In this document: positions 35,831 through 46,844 of the stretch, piece by piece
How the letters are laid out: the number at the start of each line of letters is the position of its first letter
Numbering within the stretch: position 1 is the stretch's first letter
Origin: Mermis nigrescens
Taxonomy: Eukaryota > Nematoda > Enoplea > Mermithida > Mermithidae
Assembly (NCBI GenBank): GCA_036768485.1
Contig: JAVLUZ010000151.1
Coordinates: 3,993,912 to 4,057,911, forward strand
Direction: 5' to 3'
DNA length: 64,000 bases
Translations under genes and position numbers: made by a program
Notes under the pieces: model-generated
What the model saw: only the letters and a program-made list of their open reading frames with translations
Told to the model about the DNA's origin: nothing
Databases searched by the model: none

Positions 35831-35934
35831 TTGATAACATACATACATTGTTTGTTTTGAGCTAATCTTATTTTGAAAATTTTAAACGAATGTAATGAAA
35901 AAATGTATACTGTAGAGAAAATAAAACTACATAC

Positions 35935-36027
35935 GCCTGAAGTTTTCAATGTGGCATCAACAGCCGCTTCTTCGCCTTCGTCCTCTTCGCTGTCTTCTTT
36001 AAGTTCGTCCTCGAATTCTTCCTTTTC
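35935..36027 (-). CDS. SNRNP200: Brr2 exon 5: acidic linker
   Basis: 31 codons: EKEEFEDELKEDSEEDEGEE then AAVDATLKTSG. Acceptor TTTCAAG|GAA, donor GGC|gtatgt, phase 0. This acidic stretch precedes the PWI domain in the family; low conservation is normal here. Confidence 0.92.
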
Positions 36028-36239
36028 CTTGAAAGTAAAAACTATCTAAATGGCTGAGAGTGCTAAGTAAATAAAACGGACTTTATTAAAAGACAATTGT
36101 TATAGAAATCTGACAAATAAAACTTTTATGATTGAAAAAATATGTAAAAAATAAGAAATATATAAACAAGCTATTCGTCTAAAAACAGCACTATTATAAT
36201 AATCGCTAAAATTAAAAAGGAGTATTTAGGTAATCATTA

Positions 36240-36505
36240 CAGGCACACATGTAACAGGGGGATGGGGGAGCCCCACCCAGAAAACTGGTCGTCCCCCATC
36301 CCCAAAAAGCCAGAAAATTTTTGAACCCCATTCTTGGAAAAAAATTTGACTCTTTGGCCGTTTTCAGTTGTTTTTTGCCGTTTTAGCCAAAAATTAGGGG
36401 ACGCTTAACACCTCCCTCCGCATAAAATGGCCGAAGAACCACATCCACAATAAAAATGGCCGAAGAACCACATCCACAATTTCAAGCCGTTGCATGTATG
36501 TTTAT
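36240..36505 (+). repeat. Family B repeat copy
   Basis: CATGTAACAGGGGGATGGGG start, TCAAGCCGTTGCATGTATG end. A 26-bp block (AAATGGCCGAAGAACCACAT and on) is tandemly doubled at 36426-36480. Confidence 0.65.
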
Positions 36506-36898
36506 TGAGGTGCATTACATGCAATACATAACATACATATGTAGTACCTATCATTTATTGTGTTATTGATATCCATTTCGTCTTTTAGCTCAATTGTAAT
36601 GCATATGCGTAGATAATCAAGCATATAAAGTCTCCAATTCCTGAATGAAAATATTAAAAAGGACTCATATACATATGTATCAAAAAATTGTTTGACGATC
36701 CTTTCGCTCATGTCAGCAACTTTCGTTCAAAAATTCAACCTATATGAACAGCTTCGAAAGAGAATTTTTAGCGTGTTTTAGCTGATTCTGTGTATATTTT
36801 AAATAACATTTACATAGAACGTTGTTTCAAATTATTAAAGTACAGTGTATTGTACATTAAATATGTATAATGTATTGTCTAATTACACTATGACTCAC

Positions 36899-37156
36899 TT
36901 CCTCGTCCGATTCGTCAAATTGTACGTTGACACCAGTCGTTTCGTCCAATTCTTCTTCGACCATTTTCTTCTCCTTATCCTCCGCCGTACTGTAATCGGT
37001 GATCTTTTTGCCCAAATTGACCAGCACAGCGTAACGTTCCTCGGCCAATGAACCCAACAACGACTCGACCTCTTTTTTACGCTCCTTATCTTTTATGCGA
37101 TCCGATTTCAGCGCGGCCAGAACTTCATCGGCCGCACCGCAAAGGATATCCCGCGG
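36899..37156 (-). CDS. SNRNP200: Brr2 exon 4: N-terminal region
   Basis: 86 codons: [20 protein letters not shown], then [14 protein letters not shown] and [13 protein letters not shown]. Both [14 protein letters not shown] and [12 protein letters not shown] are family signatures. Acceptor TTTTAG|CCG, donor GAA|gtgagt, phase 0. The plus-strand 68-codon ORF is a shadow. Confidence 0.97.
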
Positions 37157-37529
37157 CTAAAATTCACTGACCTTATATAGTGAATGCACCAAAGTTTTTC
37201 CTAAAACTTGAGAATATGTACATACTTGCTTGGCGGAATGAAAATGGAGACGACAAGTCGGATTTTCCGAAGAACGAAATACGGTAAATAATTAATATGC
37301 AAGCAATAATTATGAGGAAAATTGTTAATTTCAGAGGCATACAAGAGAAAACTGAAATCCTCCATTCCATATCTGGGCAAAAGTCAAAGCTTCAGCCCGT
37401 CTAACTATGGGCCCTCGCGGGTTGGTTGGTTCTCTAGTTGGGCTTGAAACGGTTTAAAAAGACAATGTTGCCTGATTTTCCACTGTTTTCTGTTATTTTT
37501 TCGAAATCAGCCTATCCAAATGGACCACG

Positions 37530-37935
37530 GTTTTTGCATTCGGCAATGATTTTTTCGTTGTAAAAAGACTTTTCGGGACCGTCCTTGCACAAGTGCAAAG
37601 ATTTTTCGGGAAGACAAAAACCGTAAAAAGGTGTAAAATTCACAAAAATTTTAGCGCCGAAATGAATAACTGTCCTACATATATGTCTTTATAATGGCAG
37701 AATTTGCATTAAGTATGAAAATATGTCAAATTTTTCGGCGCAAAACAATTTTTAGTAACTTTTGGTGTCAGAAACCTAGAAATAAGCTAAAGTACACTAT
37801 CAAAGGTCGTAAAACCCTGTTTTACCGCACTAAAATCGCTACTGCACCATTTCATAATACACTAAAATTTGCATGTACAACATGTACAAAGACTTTTGGG
37901 GACCGTCTTTGTACATGTACAACTGCTTCCAACCC
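37530..37935. repeat. Family E repeat copy
   Basis: TTTTTGCATTCGGCAATGAT start; CATGTACAAAGACTTTTGGG and CGTCTTTGTACATGTACAAC near the right end. Confidence 0.55.
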
Positions 37936-38149
37936 GTCCAGCTTTTGCGTCAGCCCGTTCCATGGATGAGCTGAGATAGGCTATTGCCCAGGTGTGCTTT
38001 GTCTCCTACTAGTGGTAGGTACATACGAACACGAACGCATGTACATCCACGTAACATAAAGTAGAGTAGGTATCACAATCCAAAAATGAGAATGTCTACC
38101 TTTGCGAATTTTCTTTATTTGACTAGCGAAAAAAGCGTGAATCACGGTC

Positions 38150-38395
38150 CTTTTATATTCGGCAAGAATTTTCCCTGATGTACGAAGACATTTTGGGACC
38201 GTCCATGTACATGTACATACAAAGATTTATGGAAAGACAAAAACTATAAAAAGTTCTCAAATTCCCAAAAAATTTCGGCGCTTCGAGCCGAAATGAGTAA
38301 TTATCTTTGTCCTATATTGTACAAAATGTACAAAGACTTTTGGGGACCATCTTTGTACATGTACAAAGGGACCTTGAACAAACAACACAGGCGTG
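38150..38395. repeat. Family E repeat copy, shortened
   Basis: TTTTATATTCGGCAAGAATT start; GTACAAAGGGACCTTGAACA end; ATGTACATGTACAAAG-type palindromes inside. It lies left of Brr2 exon 3. Confidence 0.55.
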
Positions 38396-38489
38396 AACAC
38401 TAAATTAACTAGCCTTGAAGTCTTAATTTCTGATATGTTATCCCCCCTTCCCCCACCGACCTTAACTTTTATGCATCTATGATACTTAC

Positions 38490-38664
38490 CTGATCTCCGA
38501 GCGCTTCTTGTATAAAACCGAGTATAATCTCGTATGTCAGGCGCGTTTCTTGCGTTCTTGGCTTATAGATGCCCACCATTTCGTCCAAGGCACCAGTCAA
38601 ACTACTATGCTCGCCACGGGATCTCGAAATATCCTTCGTAAACGTATCGTCATGTTTCGATTTC
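38490..38664 (-). CDS. SNRNP200: Brr2 exon 3: N-terminal region
   Basis: Encodes KSKHDDTFTKDISRSRGEHS, then ALDEMVGIYKPRTQETRLTY and FIQEALGDQ. The DEMVGI(I)YKP and LGDQ|PRDIL signatures match. Acceptor CTTTCAG|G completes a lysine codon; donor CAG|gtaagt. Confidence 0.95.
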
Positions 38665-39139
38665 CTGAAAGCACTTACCGATTGTAAAAAATCGAGATGT
38701 CATTTATTTATTACCAATAATCAAAAAATGATAAATTCATAAGAAACCCTTGCCTAATTTGTTCCGGAACATGTTGCAAGGAAGAACATTCGTTCGGAGC
38801 AATAGATGGTTGAAGCATTGTGTAGTTTTTAAGTAAGGAGATGGAATAATAAGAATATCTAAATTGAGCGTACAGTTCTCGCCGCCAAATTTGAACAAGA
38901 AAAAGTCAAGATTTGTTAAGGACAGCTTTGACAATGTTACAACATGAGGAGAGGTCGTCATATGTTACACTACAGCAATGCAAAACATTCGACGACGTCT
39001 TGTGTTATGTATATCTATTTTACATATCACAATATGTATGTAAGTCGAAAAATCATGAATTGTTAGATGCTTAACTTTTGTGGCGAGTATTATACAGATT
39101 TATTGGTAAATAAAAGTTAAAATCAATTCATGTTATACA

Positions 39140-39755
39140 TTTAAAAGGGGGATGGGAAATACCCTTTTCTAATGTTGGTCTTCCCCCTATTCCCCAAATC
39201 CATAAAATTTTTCACCCCAGAAAAAAATTTTTTGGCCATTTCTGGCCAAAAATTGTAGGTCATCGGGATTTTTTTGTATTCGGCAAAGATTTTTCCCAAT
39301 GTGACTTTTCGAAACCGTCTTTGTACATGTACAAAGGTTTTTGAGGAGACAAAAATTAATTCGTAACAATTTTCCGCCGAAATGAGTAATGGTGTGTTCT
39401 ATATATCTTTATAATGGCAGAAATTCCATTTCAAAAGGAAAAATGTCAAATTTTTCGGCGCTTCGCGCGTTTCAAGACGATTCTTAGTGATTTTTGCCCT
39501 TAGAGACCAAGAAATTAGCTAAAATACACTATCAAAAGTCGAACAACTGTTTTTACCACACTAAAATCACTACTGTGCCATATTATGGTACCCAAAAATT
39601 TGTGTGTACAAAATGAACAACGACTTTTGGGGACCATCTTTGTACGTGTATGTACAAAGGGACCTTGTACAAAAAACCATTGTAGGTCATTTACCTCATA
39701 TTCCCTAAAAATGACCGGACACCCCACCCAAAACTTCAGGCCATTACGTGCACGA
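39140..39755 (+). repeat. Family B copy split by a family E element
   Basis: Family B sequence runs to ATTGTAGGTCAT (39252-39263), is broken by 415 bp of family E, and resumes with the same ATTGTAGGTCAT (39679-39690), ending CAGGCCATTACGTGCACG. Confidence 0.65.
39264..39678. mobile_element. Family E element with duplicated target
   Basis: Flanked by the 12-bp direct repeat ATTGTAGGTCAT, which includes the target duplication (8-12 bp; the exact limit is ambiguous). Ends CGGGATTTTTTTGT and ACAAAAAACC. It contains CTTTGTACATGTACAAAGG and GGCGCTTCGCGCG motifs. Confidence 0.7.
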
Positions 39756-40312
39756 TTTATGTAATATATGTACATGTCATTTTCATAACATACATAACAT
39801 AATGCCTTTAAAGACACTGTTTCATCAAGCATTTCCAACTACATATTAGTACGTTATTATACTCAAATGTCATCATTGAGAAACGTGAAAAAATTAAATA
39901 GTGACCAGCTAGATTAAAAATCTAAAGAAAAATTGAGAACTCGTATCGAGATTTTATTTCAGGGGAAACTGTCATAATTTAACAAAAATATGTACATAAT
40001 GCGCTCCAAAGCGATCTAACGATACAAAGTGACATTTTCCGACCAGTCTTGGGTTTTTAGATCACATCTGCAGCAGCTTACACTTAAAAAATATAAACTG
40101 AGTGATTCGGCGAAAATTTTGACATTTTAACTCTTTTAAAATCAACTTTGTTTGCCTTATTCAGACCAATTAATGGAAAAGGTATTAGGTACATTCGACG
40201 GAAGAAACCGACAACTTTAGACATTTTAATCCTTTCAAGCGCAATTTCGCTGCTTTTTGAAGATAGATGATTCATGAAATTATATTCGGCGCGAAGCATA
40301 CATGCACGTATG

Positions 40313-40600
40313 TAGGGAGGATTGAGAGGGGGGTATTACCTATCGCTAAAAAATTCAAAAGCTAGGTGCTGTCGAGCAATTTGAGCCTGATTTTGTGTAT
40401 CTATGGCGCGGAACGTCGAAAAATTTCGACGTTCTTATCCTTTTAAACTCAATTTTGTAATTATGTTCATAACTTAGGATAAGAAATGCAGACAATGTAA
40501 TCCGGCAAAAAAATTTTATCTGGGAAAAAACTAAATAGCATATTAAAATTTTGGTTAGAGTTTTGGCGCGAAGCGCCAAAAATTCAGCATCCTCCCGCTA
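40313..40600 (+). repeat. Diverged family D-like repeat
   Basis: GGGGGGTATTACC and GCTGTCGAGCAATTTGAGCC resemble the start of family D. GGCGCGAAGCGCCAAAAATT lies near 40565. Confidence 0.4.
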
Positions 40601-40900
40601 GGGAACGTCAATAGCATATACGGTTTTTTAGCTCAAACTAAAATTCTGAAAAAAATGTTCTTCCTTTAACCCTGGATTAGGGCCTGGGTATATATTTAAA
40701 CAGTAAACATCGATGCGGTCCTGTCATGAATGATTTATTTCTCACCGCAAGTCTAGAAACAAATTCATAACTTTTCTATTAGAATAAATAAAGAGATAAA
40801 AATAAAGGGCCATCCTATGCTTTCAAATTTGTCAAAGCATATTTCTCAAAGGCAATTTTCTGAAAACACAGAGAATTTGAATAAAATACTGCTATATTAC

Positions 40901-41064
40901 TTCGATTTCTTCGTTTCTGTTGATGGCTTCGATCGCATGTACTTGTCGCCCATAGCTACGCCCCGCAGTCTGTCAGGATTAAGCGGTAATACTTCCCCAG
41001 TAGCCTCATCTTTTGGACGGCGATCGATTAGGGTGTAGTCCACTTGCAAGACAAGATTAGAGTT
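40901..41064 (-). CDS. SNRNP200: Brr2 exon 2: N-terminal region
   Basis: Encodes NSNLVLQVDYTLIDRRPKDE, then ATGEVLPLNPDRLRGVAMGD and MRSKPSTETKKSK. NSNLVLQ.D..LIDRR..DEATGEVL is diagnostic of Brr2. Acceptor TTCTAG|AAC, donor AA|gtaata. Confidence 0.97.
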
Positions 41065-41164
41065 CTAGAAAAATAGTAGGATTACGGACAAATGCAAAGT
41101 GAGACATTTTAAGGACATCAATTACAAGACAGTCGCAGGTTACAGGGACATAAGCATGTATGAT

Positions 41165-43960
41165 ATTGGGGAGAAAGTTCCACTACTCCCTAGAAAAGTT
41201 ATCAACCCCATTTCTAGAATTCGCGATTTCCCATAAGATTTCGAAAAATTCGCACAAAAGGTGCTGTTTAACCTTTTAGAGTCCGCTCTATGATACAGAT
41301 GTGCTACAGCAATGCAATCTTAATATGTTTCAAATCTGTAAAATGTAAGACTGTATGTAAAAACCAGAGCAAAAGCTCTCCTCTCTATCATGTTGTTCAT
41401 ATGTTCCCATTTGGGAACGTTGGCTTTCTTGGGTAACATTTTTGCCAAATTTCATGCTCTGTTATGTTCACGTTGTTTTCACCTAACAATGAATAATTTT
41501 GAGGTTTTTGAACTTCCCTGAAAGAACTAGAAAGATTCAGAACATGAGACATAGTTCATTAGGAAGAACATAAAATTTTCTAGCTATTTACTGAAAAAAA
41601 TTTCGAAATATGTCAGAAACTCACAGAATAATAGCTGAAAACATCAAAAGCTACAGTATGACAGCCTTCTTGGCAGCCATATTGAAAAACTGGAATTCTT
41701 TAGTAAATCAGACAAATAGGATATCGTTCGAACGAGCTTTTTTTGGGCTTTCTAAAATGAGCTTAAACATCGAAAAATATGGAACATAGCGCGAGTAAAA
41801 TGCACACCTTATGGGGCAGCCATATTGGAAAAAAATTAAATTGGAATTGCAGGACGAACTATTCGAAAACACGAAAAACAAAAAGGGGTGAAATTAAGAG
41901 CACAAAAATATCTAACTATTTTGCTATTTTTCGAAATATGAAACTTAACCTGTATACTGTAGTGACCAAGCAAAATTTGAGCACTTTTTCGAGCCTAGCA
42001 TACTGTAGACATAAGCTAGCTATACTTTTTTTGGCAAAATAGTTTTATTTTGAAATTGTCTATCTAGAACACTTCATTTCATGAAAATCCGTTCAGTGGT
42101 TCTTGAGTTCATCTCAAAAAACCTCACTTCACTGAAATGAGTTATTCAATGGTGAGCAGGTTCATCAGCTTTTACCGACTGTCAAAGTGTAGGCATGTTA
42201 TAACATGAAACATGGACTAATTTTTGAGCAAGCTGAATGAATTGTGATCATTTATTGTATTTATTCTCGTAACAAATACCAGCAGATCAAAAGTTATACT
42301 CATAAATGTACTCAAATTCTCAAATTGTGTGAAAATGACGTGTTTGCAAAACATATAAGATTAAGATGATGTGCTACAAACATTGGTAACACAAGTAATC
42401 CGAAGTGTCAAATTGTAAAATAGAGAGCCTACAAGGGTGTGGTTTTGAGTATTTGAAACCTTAGGGGAACCATAGACCTCAGAAAACCAAGAAACTTTCA
42501 GTAGACACTGCAACTTTATATTTGTTATTTATTAGATTGCTTGCTTTCTATATAACATTAAATAATGTCTAGCTAAGATGAGTAAAAAACTATTATTGAG
42601 CTATAATCTGTATTTTCGTTTTTTCTGGATTTTTCAAAATTTATTGGTTTTCTCATTTCTGCACTGTTGAACTAATGCTCATGATATCAGAACTATTTAT
42701 ACTGCATTGACGTATGTCGGTCTACTAAAAATTAGAAACCATGAATTAGGATTCGGGAAATAACAGGAAGTCAGGGTGTAATATAGTCAATTTGTCAATT
42801 TAATACAATTTTCAATAGGTAAAATTTTACAGTGAATAAAAGTAAGTCATAATATCATACGTTTACTCATTCGGACATTTACCTATCCGCAGTTGTTATC
42901 AATAGTCCAATAAACTTACACTCAAAGTGTAGTTATGTTGCTAGAATGCTTTTGAGCTATTAAAAATGTTAGAAATCATTAGTTATATAAAGTTTGATAA
43001 AGTACAGTGCAAGTTCTACAGATCAAAAACACATGATATTGTGCGTGAATTCAAGAAAATCTGTCTCTAAGCCTCTAAAGATTCATGGCTCTGTAAGTTA
43101 TAGTAAAGAAATAAAGCAAAGTAAGGTAGAGCAGGTAATTTCTGCAAAAGCACCTAAAATTATATAGAGAAACACTTGAATTTTTGCCTAAAAACCGCTT
43201 GAAATCAAGAGCTGCATTGTTGTGTAATCGTAACCACATAGAATCAAGTAAAGAAGCCCATAAAACTGCATTTAATATTTTGAATACGCGCATTGGAGTC
43301 ATACCAGAATGTTTGTGGAGCTCTAGAAAATTGAAGGAATGCATAAGAGGTCACTAAAGAGCATAGCCGAGGTTGCATATGCTGCCACATAGATTTTGTT
43401 CTCTTTCCAGGAATTAAATATTTTTGCACTCCTAGGAGCTAACGTTCCCAAACGGGAACATCAATATAAATTTAATCATAACTTTTGATGAACAACTAAA
43501 TAAGAATGAATTACATACCAAAATGATCAGAAAACCTCTGCAAAGATGACTGCATGACATTTGGCTCAAAAATTTTGTATGTCAATTGACAATATGCAAA
43601 TTGCTGAACATGACAAACTTTCGCTATTTTTGTCTAACTTAATATAGTATAGCATAGCACATACTCATAATTAAGTTTCGAAATTGCTCTCACAGGATAA
43701 ACAAACATTTTGTTTCTCATCCAAAACAAGTCTCATTTAAATTAGATGGATAGTTGTTTTGCAACAAATTTTTGAAAATGTGTTCCCGATTGGGAACGTT
43801 GGCCACTAAAAGGTTGAGAGTTTTTTATTAGGTGTGTAATGTATCTAATTGCTCGAAAGAACCAAATTTTCGGCGCTTCACATCATATGCTCATTTTTGG
43901 ACTATATTTTCATAAATTTATTCGAATTTCATTCTTTTCAAATTTTTCATACTTCAGTGG
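41165..43960 (-). repeat. Family A copy split by a piggyBac-like element
   Basis: Inverted family A sequence runs to GGTGCTGTTTAA (41260-41271), is broken, and resumes at 43814 (TTGAGAGTTTTTTATTAGG, then the TTTTCGGCGCTTCACATC block at 43867). Confidence 0.5.
41272..43813. mobile_element. piggyBac-like element (decayed)
   Basis: 2.54 kb. Ends CCTTTTAGAGTCC and (inverted) CCTTTTAGTGGCC match at 11 of 13 bases; flanks are TTAA at left and TTGA at right, consistent with a piggyBac TTAA target with one mutation. GTTCCC(N4)GGGAACGTT palindromes occur at about 41414, 43448 and 43783. On the minus strand, 43430-43075 is open in one frame with a stretch (LHNNAALDFKRFLGKN) weakly reminiscent of a transposase C-terminus. 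No intact transposase. Confidence 0.55.
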
Positions 43961-44359
43961 AATTTCCTAGATTTTTCTAAAAATTTATATACAGCTATAA
44001 AGAAGCTGACTCATGGTTCAACTATAGCATAAATTATCTATTCTACAAAGTTTTCGACTACCCTTCGCTAAATTAACCTTGATATTTTACTGCGTACACC
44101 TGTTTCATTTTAAACAAAAGAAATATTTCCAGGCCCGCGCAAAATTTTTTCAACCATTTTTGAGCAGCGAACAAAATTTTGTAGAACAAAAATATAGAAA
44201 TTCTTATACCTACATATATTCTCTAATTTCTACGCATTTTTTCAAACAAAAATCAGAAAAAATTAATTTTTCGATGATTGATGTGTGAATATGTAACTAA
44301 ATCTATAAAAACGGGTTACTTACTGCCAAACACGTGTTGCTGAGTTTTTGACACCGCGA

Positions 44360-44685
44360 AGAAAGCTGGTTCACCCCACTTCCCAGAATTTTTATTTTTC
44401 AGAAACCTTAAGAGAGCATGCTGTTTTTAGCGTTTATAACAACTTTTTGGCTCGAAAGTACAAATTTTTCGGATGCTTAGCGCCGGATAGTCATATATTT
44501 GACTATATTGTGTTCAATTTCATAGTTTTTTCGAAATTTTTCAAATGCTTTTTGATCTAGAAAGGAAAAACATTGTCAGAAATGATAAAAAAATTTTGAC
44601 GTGCGCCTATCGTTTCTCAGTCTAAAAATGCAATTAACTTTTGAGCCTGTCACCTTTAGAATTCTTCAGCTGTACATGAATGTAT
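44360..44685 (-). repeat. Family A repeat copy
   Basis: Inverted, from TTCACCCCACTTCCCAGAAT through CTTAGCGCCGGATAGTCA and TCTAGAAAGGAAAAACATTG to the ACCTTTAGAATTCTTCAGCT end. Confidence 0.6.
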
Positions 44686-45087
44686 GTATAATACAACATG
44701 AGAACTTTGGGGGGTCCGGCTCATATTGCACACGTAGTTCCAAAGTCTTTTCACTTCTACAAAGAAGGCAAAAAATTATTTATTCAAAGACGAGTTTGTC
44801 TAGTACAAAACTTCGCTATGAAATATTTTTAGAAAGTCGTAAACCCCATTTGTTTCTAAACACATATGTATATACGTAAACGGTTATAGCAAACATACAA
44901 CAGTAAACCGTACATAACGGACTACAATAGCATTATGCGATCTGTGATTCAAACTCTTTGATTAAAAATTTTAATTTAAAAACTCTTTAATTTGCTTAAA
45001 TTAATTGATTCATACTAACTTAAGCTTTAAATAATATAACTCGAATCAGCTCGCATATGGCACTTAAATGTATAAAACAAAGCTTAC

Positions 45088-45132
45088 CGCCTTGTATTCA
45101 TACTGCAATGATCGGGCTAGCTCATCAGCCAT
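45088..45132 (-). CDS. SNRNP200: Brr2 exon 1: translation start
   Basis: 15 codons, MADELARSLQYEYKA, matching the conserved Brr2 start (MAD..ARSLQYEYKANSNLVLQ). The initiator context is AATTATGG (A at -3, G at +4). The donor is GCG|gtaagc. Any 5' untranslated sequence lies to the right; no promoter element was identifiable. Confidence 0.96.
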
Positions 45133-45684
45133 AATTACGGCCAATCAATAAATTATATAAGTATATGGCTCCAAAATCCAATGTTAAAAACACTCGTAAT
45201 ACTTATGTATGTATCTGTAAATAAAACGTGGTCAGTTGTCTTAGCTATAAAGGATGTTTGAAAGAAACGACACCTTTTGTTTCAGTTAAAACTACGAATA
45301 TAGCGCAAATAGAATATTTTTAACGGTTTCCGGCACGGCACAGCTATTCCTGAACACGCTAGCAAGAAATTGTAGTATAAAAAGTGAAGAAATGTTGGTT
45401 TGGTTGTATGCATGGTCTTATGCAACAAGCGAAGCACCAGTCTTTTCATTACCATAATTTATTATCAACCGTCTGTTGAATAAGACTATGTACTTATAAG
45501 AAAGGTAAAAAACGACTTTTTAAGAGGCTTATTCTATGTACATTTGAGTATTCTATAAATATGACGCCGTTATCTTAGACAAAAAAATGCTTTACAAGGG
45601 CCGGATTTACGCAAGGTGTATAATCACAATTCATGCAACAGAGTATGAGTGCTCAACTAATCAGTGATCAACTAAAGACAACGC

Positions 45685-46062
45685 TAACAGATCATAGGGG
45701 TTTGGGGGTTTCAACCCTAGGGGTTTCAAACCCCCCACCCAGAATTTGCGATTATTCTAAGGTTCCCAAAAATTTTCTAAAAATTCATAGAAAAGGTGCT
45801 TCTTTAAGCGTTTTTAGTTATCTTCTTGCTCAAAAAGGTCGAATTTTCGACGCTTCGCGCCATATACGCATGTTTTGACTACATTTTGTTCGACTTTTTA
45901 AATTTTTTCTGAACTTTTTTACGTTTTTATGCTCTATAGAGATAGAGCATCGACAGAAACGCCAAAAAACGATGTTCTTGACGCGTAACTACCATTTTTG
46001 GGCCCAAAAAGGCACTTTATGATTTGAACCCCCACTCGGAATTCCCATGCTGTGCATGTCTG
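45685..46062 (-). repeat. Family A repeat copy
   Basis: Inverted, GGGGTTTGGGGGTTTCAACC at left, GAATTCCCATGCTGTGCATG at right; internal GACGCTTCGCGCCATATACG. Confidence 0.7.
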
Positions 46063-46844
46063 CTGACAACTGTTTATAACATAATTGCCAAAATAAGTCT
46101 CTTAGCCGTTATTAACGTATTCTCAAGAAATAGAGAAACACGCTCAAATTCAGTTCAGCTTTAGAATTTCATGGAATGTATGAAATGAAAAAAATGAAAA
46201 TATAATAGATTAGTAAAAATGTATGGAAATAAAATTTTATTAAATTTTACACTCCAGAAAAAATTTGGCAATCATATATACAGTCTATCAAATACGAAAT
46301 TTCGAACTTTGGTGGAGTATGGTGATTCTTATATAGCGATCACTAATATGAGATTCATTCTTACTACAGCTCAGTAATTAAGTATTTCTCCAAAATATGG
46401 GTGATAAAATTAACAATATGAATGCCCATAATTAAAGGTAAAATATGTAAATTTGTGAGCTAAAAAAGCCAAAAGCCCGAAAAAAACCCTCAAAATTTCG
46501 GTTTTTTTTTTCACCCACAAAAACACCAAAAACTCAGCTCTTGCCAGCCCTGATACTACTAAAGTCAAAAAATATTCTCGTTCAATAAAATTTCGTTGAG
46601 GCGTAAAAAAGTACCAAAACAAGTGCCGTTAGGACATCGATATTGACGAAAACTGTCGTAAAAAACGAAATTAGCTCAAAATTGTTCCGCGTCCCAAAAT
46701 AATCATCCGCGTTCCGAAATAATCAAAAATTTGAAAAAACAATGCCTTGTCAGCTATATACACCATGAGAATTCTGAAAGGGTCAGGCCCAAAAATTTTT
46801 TAAAGAGCGCCTTTTCTGGGCTAAAAACGGTAAACGGTAGGTAC

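Larger units (their letters stand above)
1857..45132 (-). other. SNRNP200: Brr2/SNRNP200 gene, 5' half, 19 coding exons
   Basis: Brr2 is the DExH RNA helicase of the U5 snRNP; it unwinds U4/U6 in the nucleus to activate the spliceosome. The spliced minus-strand product aligns with the animal protein throughout. It starts MADELARSLQYEYKA and runs through the PWI domain, first helicase cassette, winged helix and first Sec63 segment, ending at HKYVHQ. The exons sum to 3537 nt, exactly 1179 codons, with matching phases at all 18 junctions, no stop and no frameshift. Helicase motifs seen: [63 protein letters not shown]. Introns range from 201 bp to about 6.5 kb. The remainder (the second cassette in the family) should lie left of position 1; I found no further exon in 1-1856. 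It is judged functional. Confidence 0.97.

Noticed and set aside
38671..38680. Extra donor-like site (ATCG|gtaagtgc) right before Brr2 exon 3
   Set aside because: It lies in the last 16 bp of intron 2; the acceptor CTTTCAG|G gives the correct phase with exon 2, so the donor-like motif is taken as chance.
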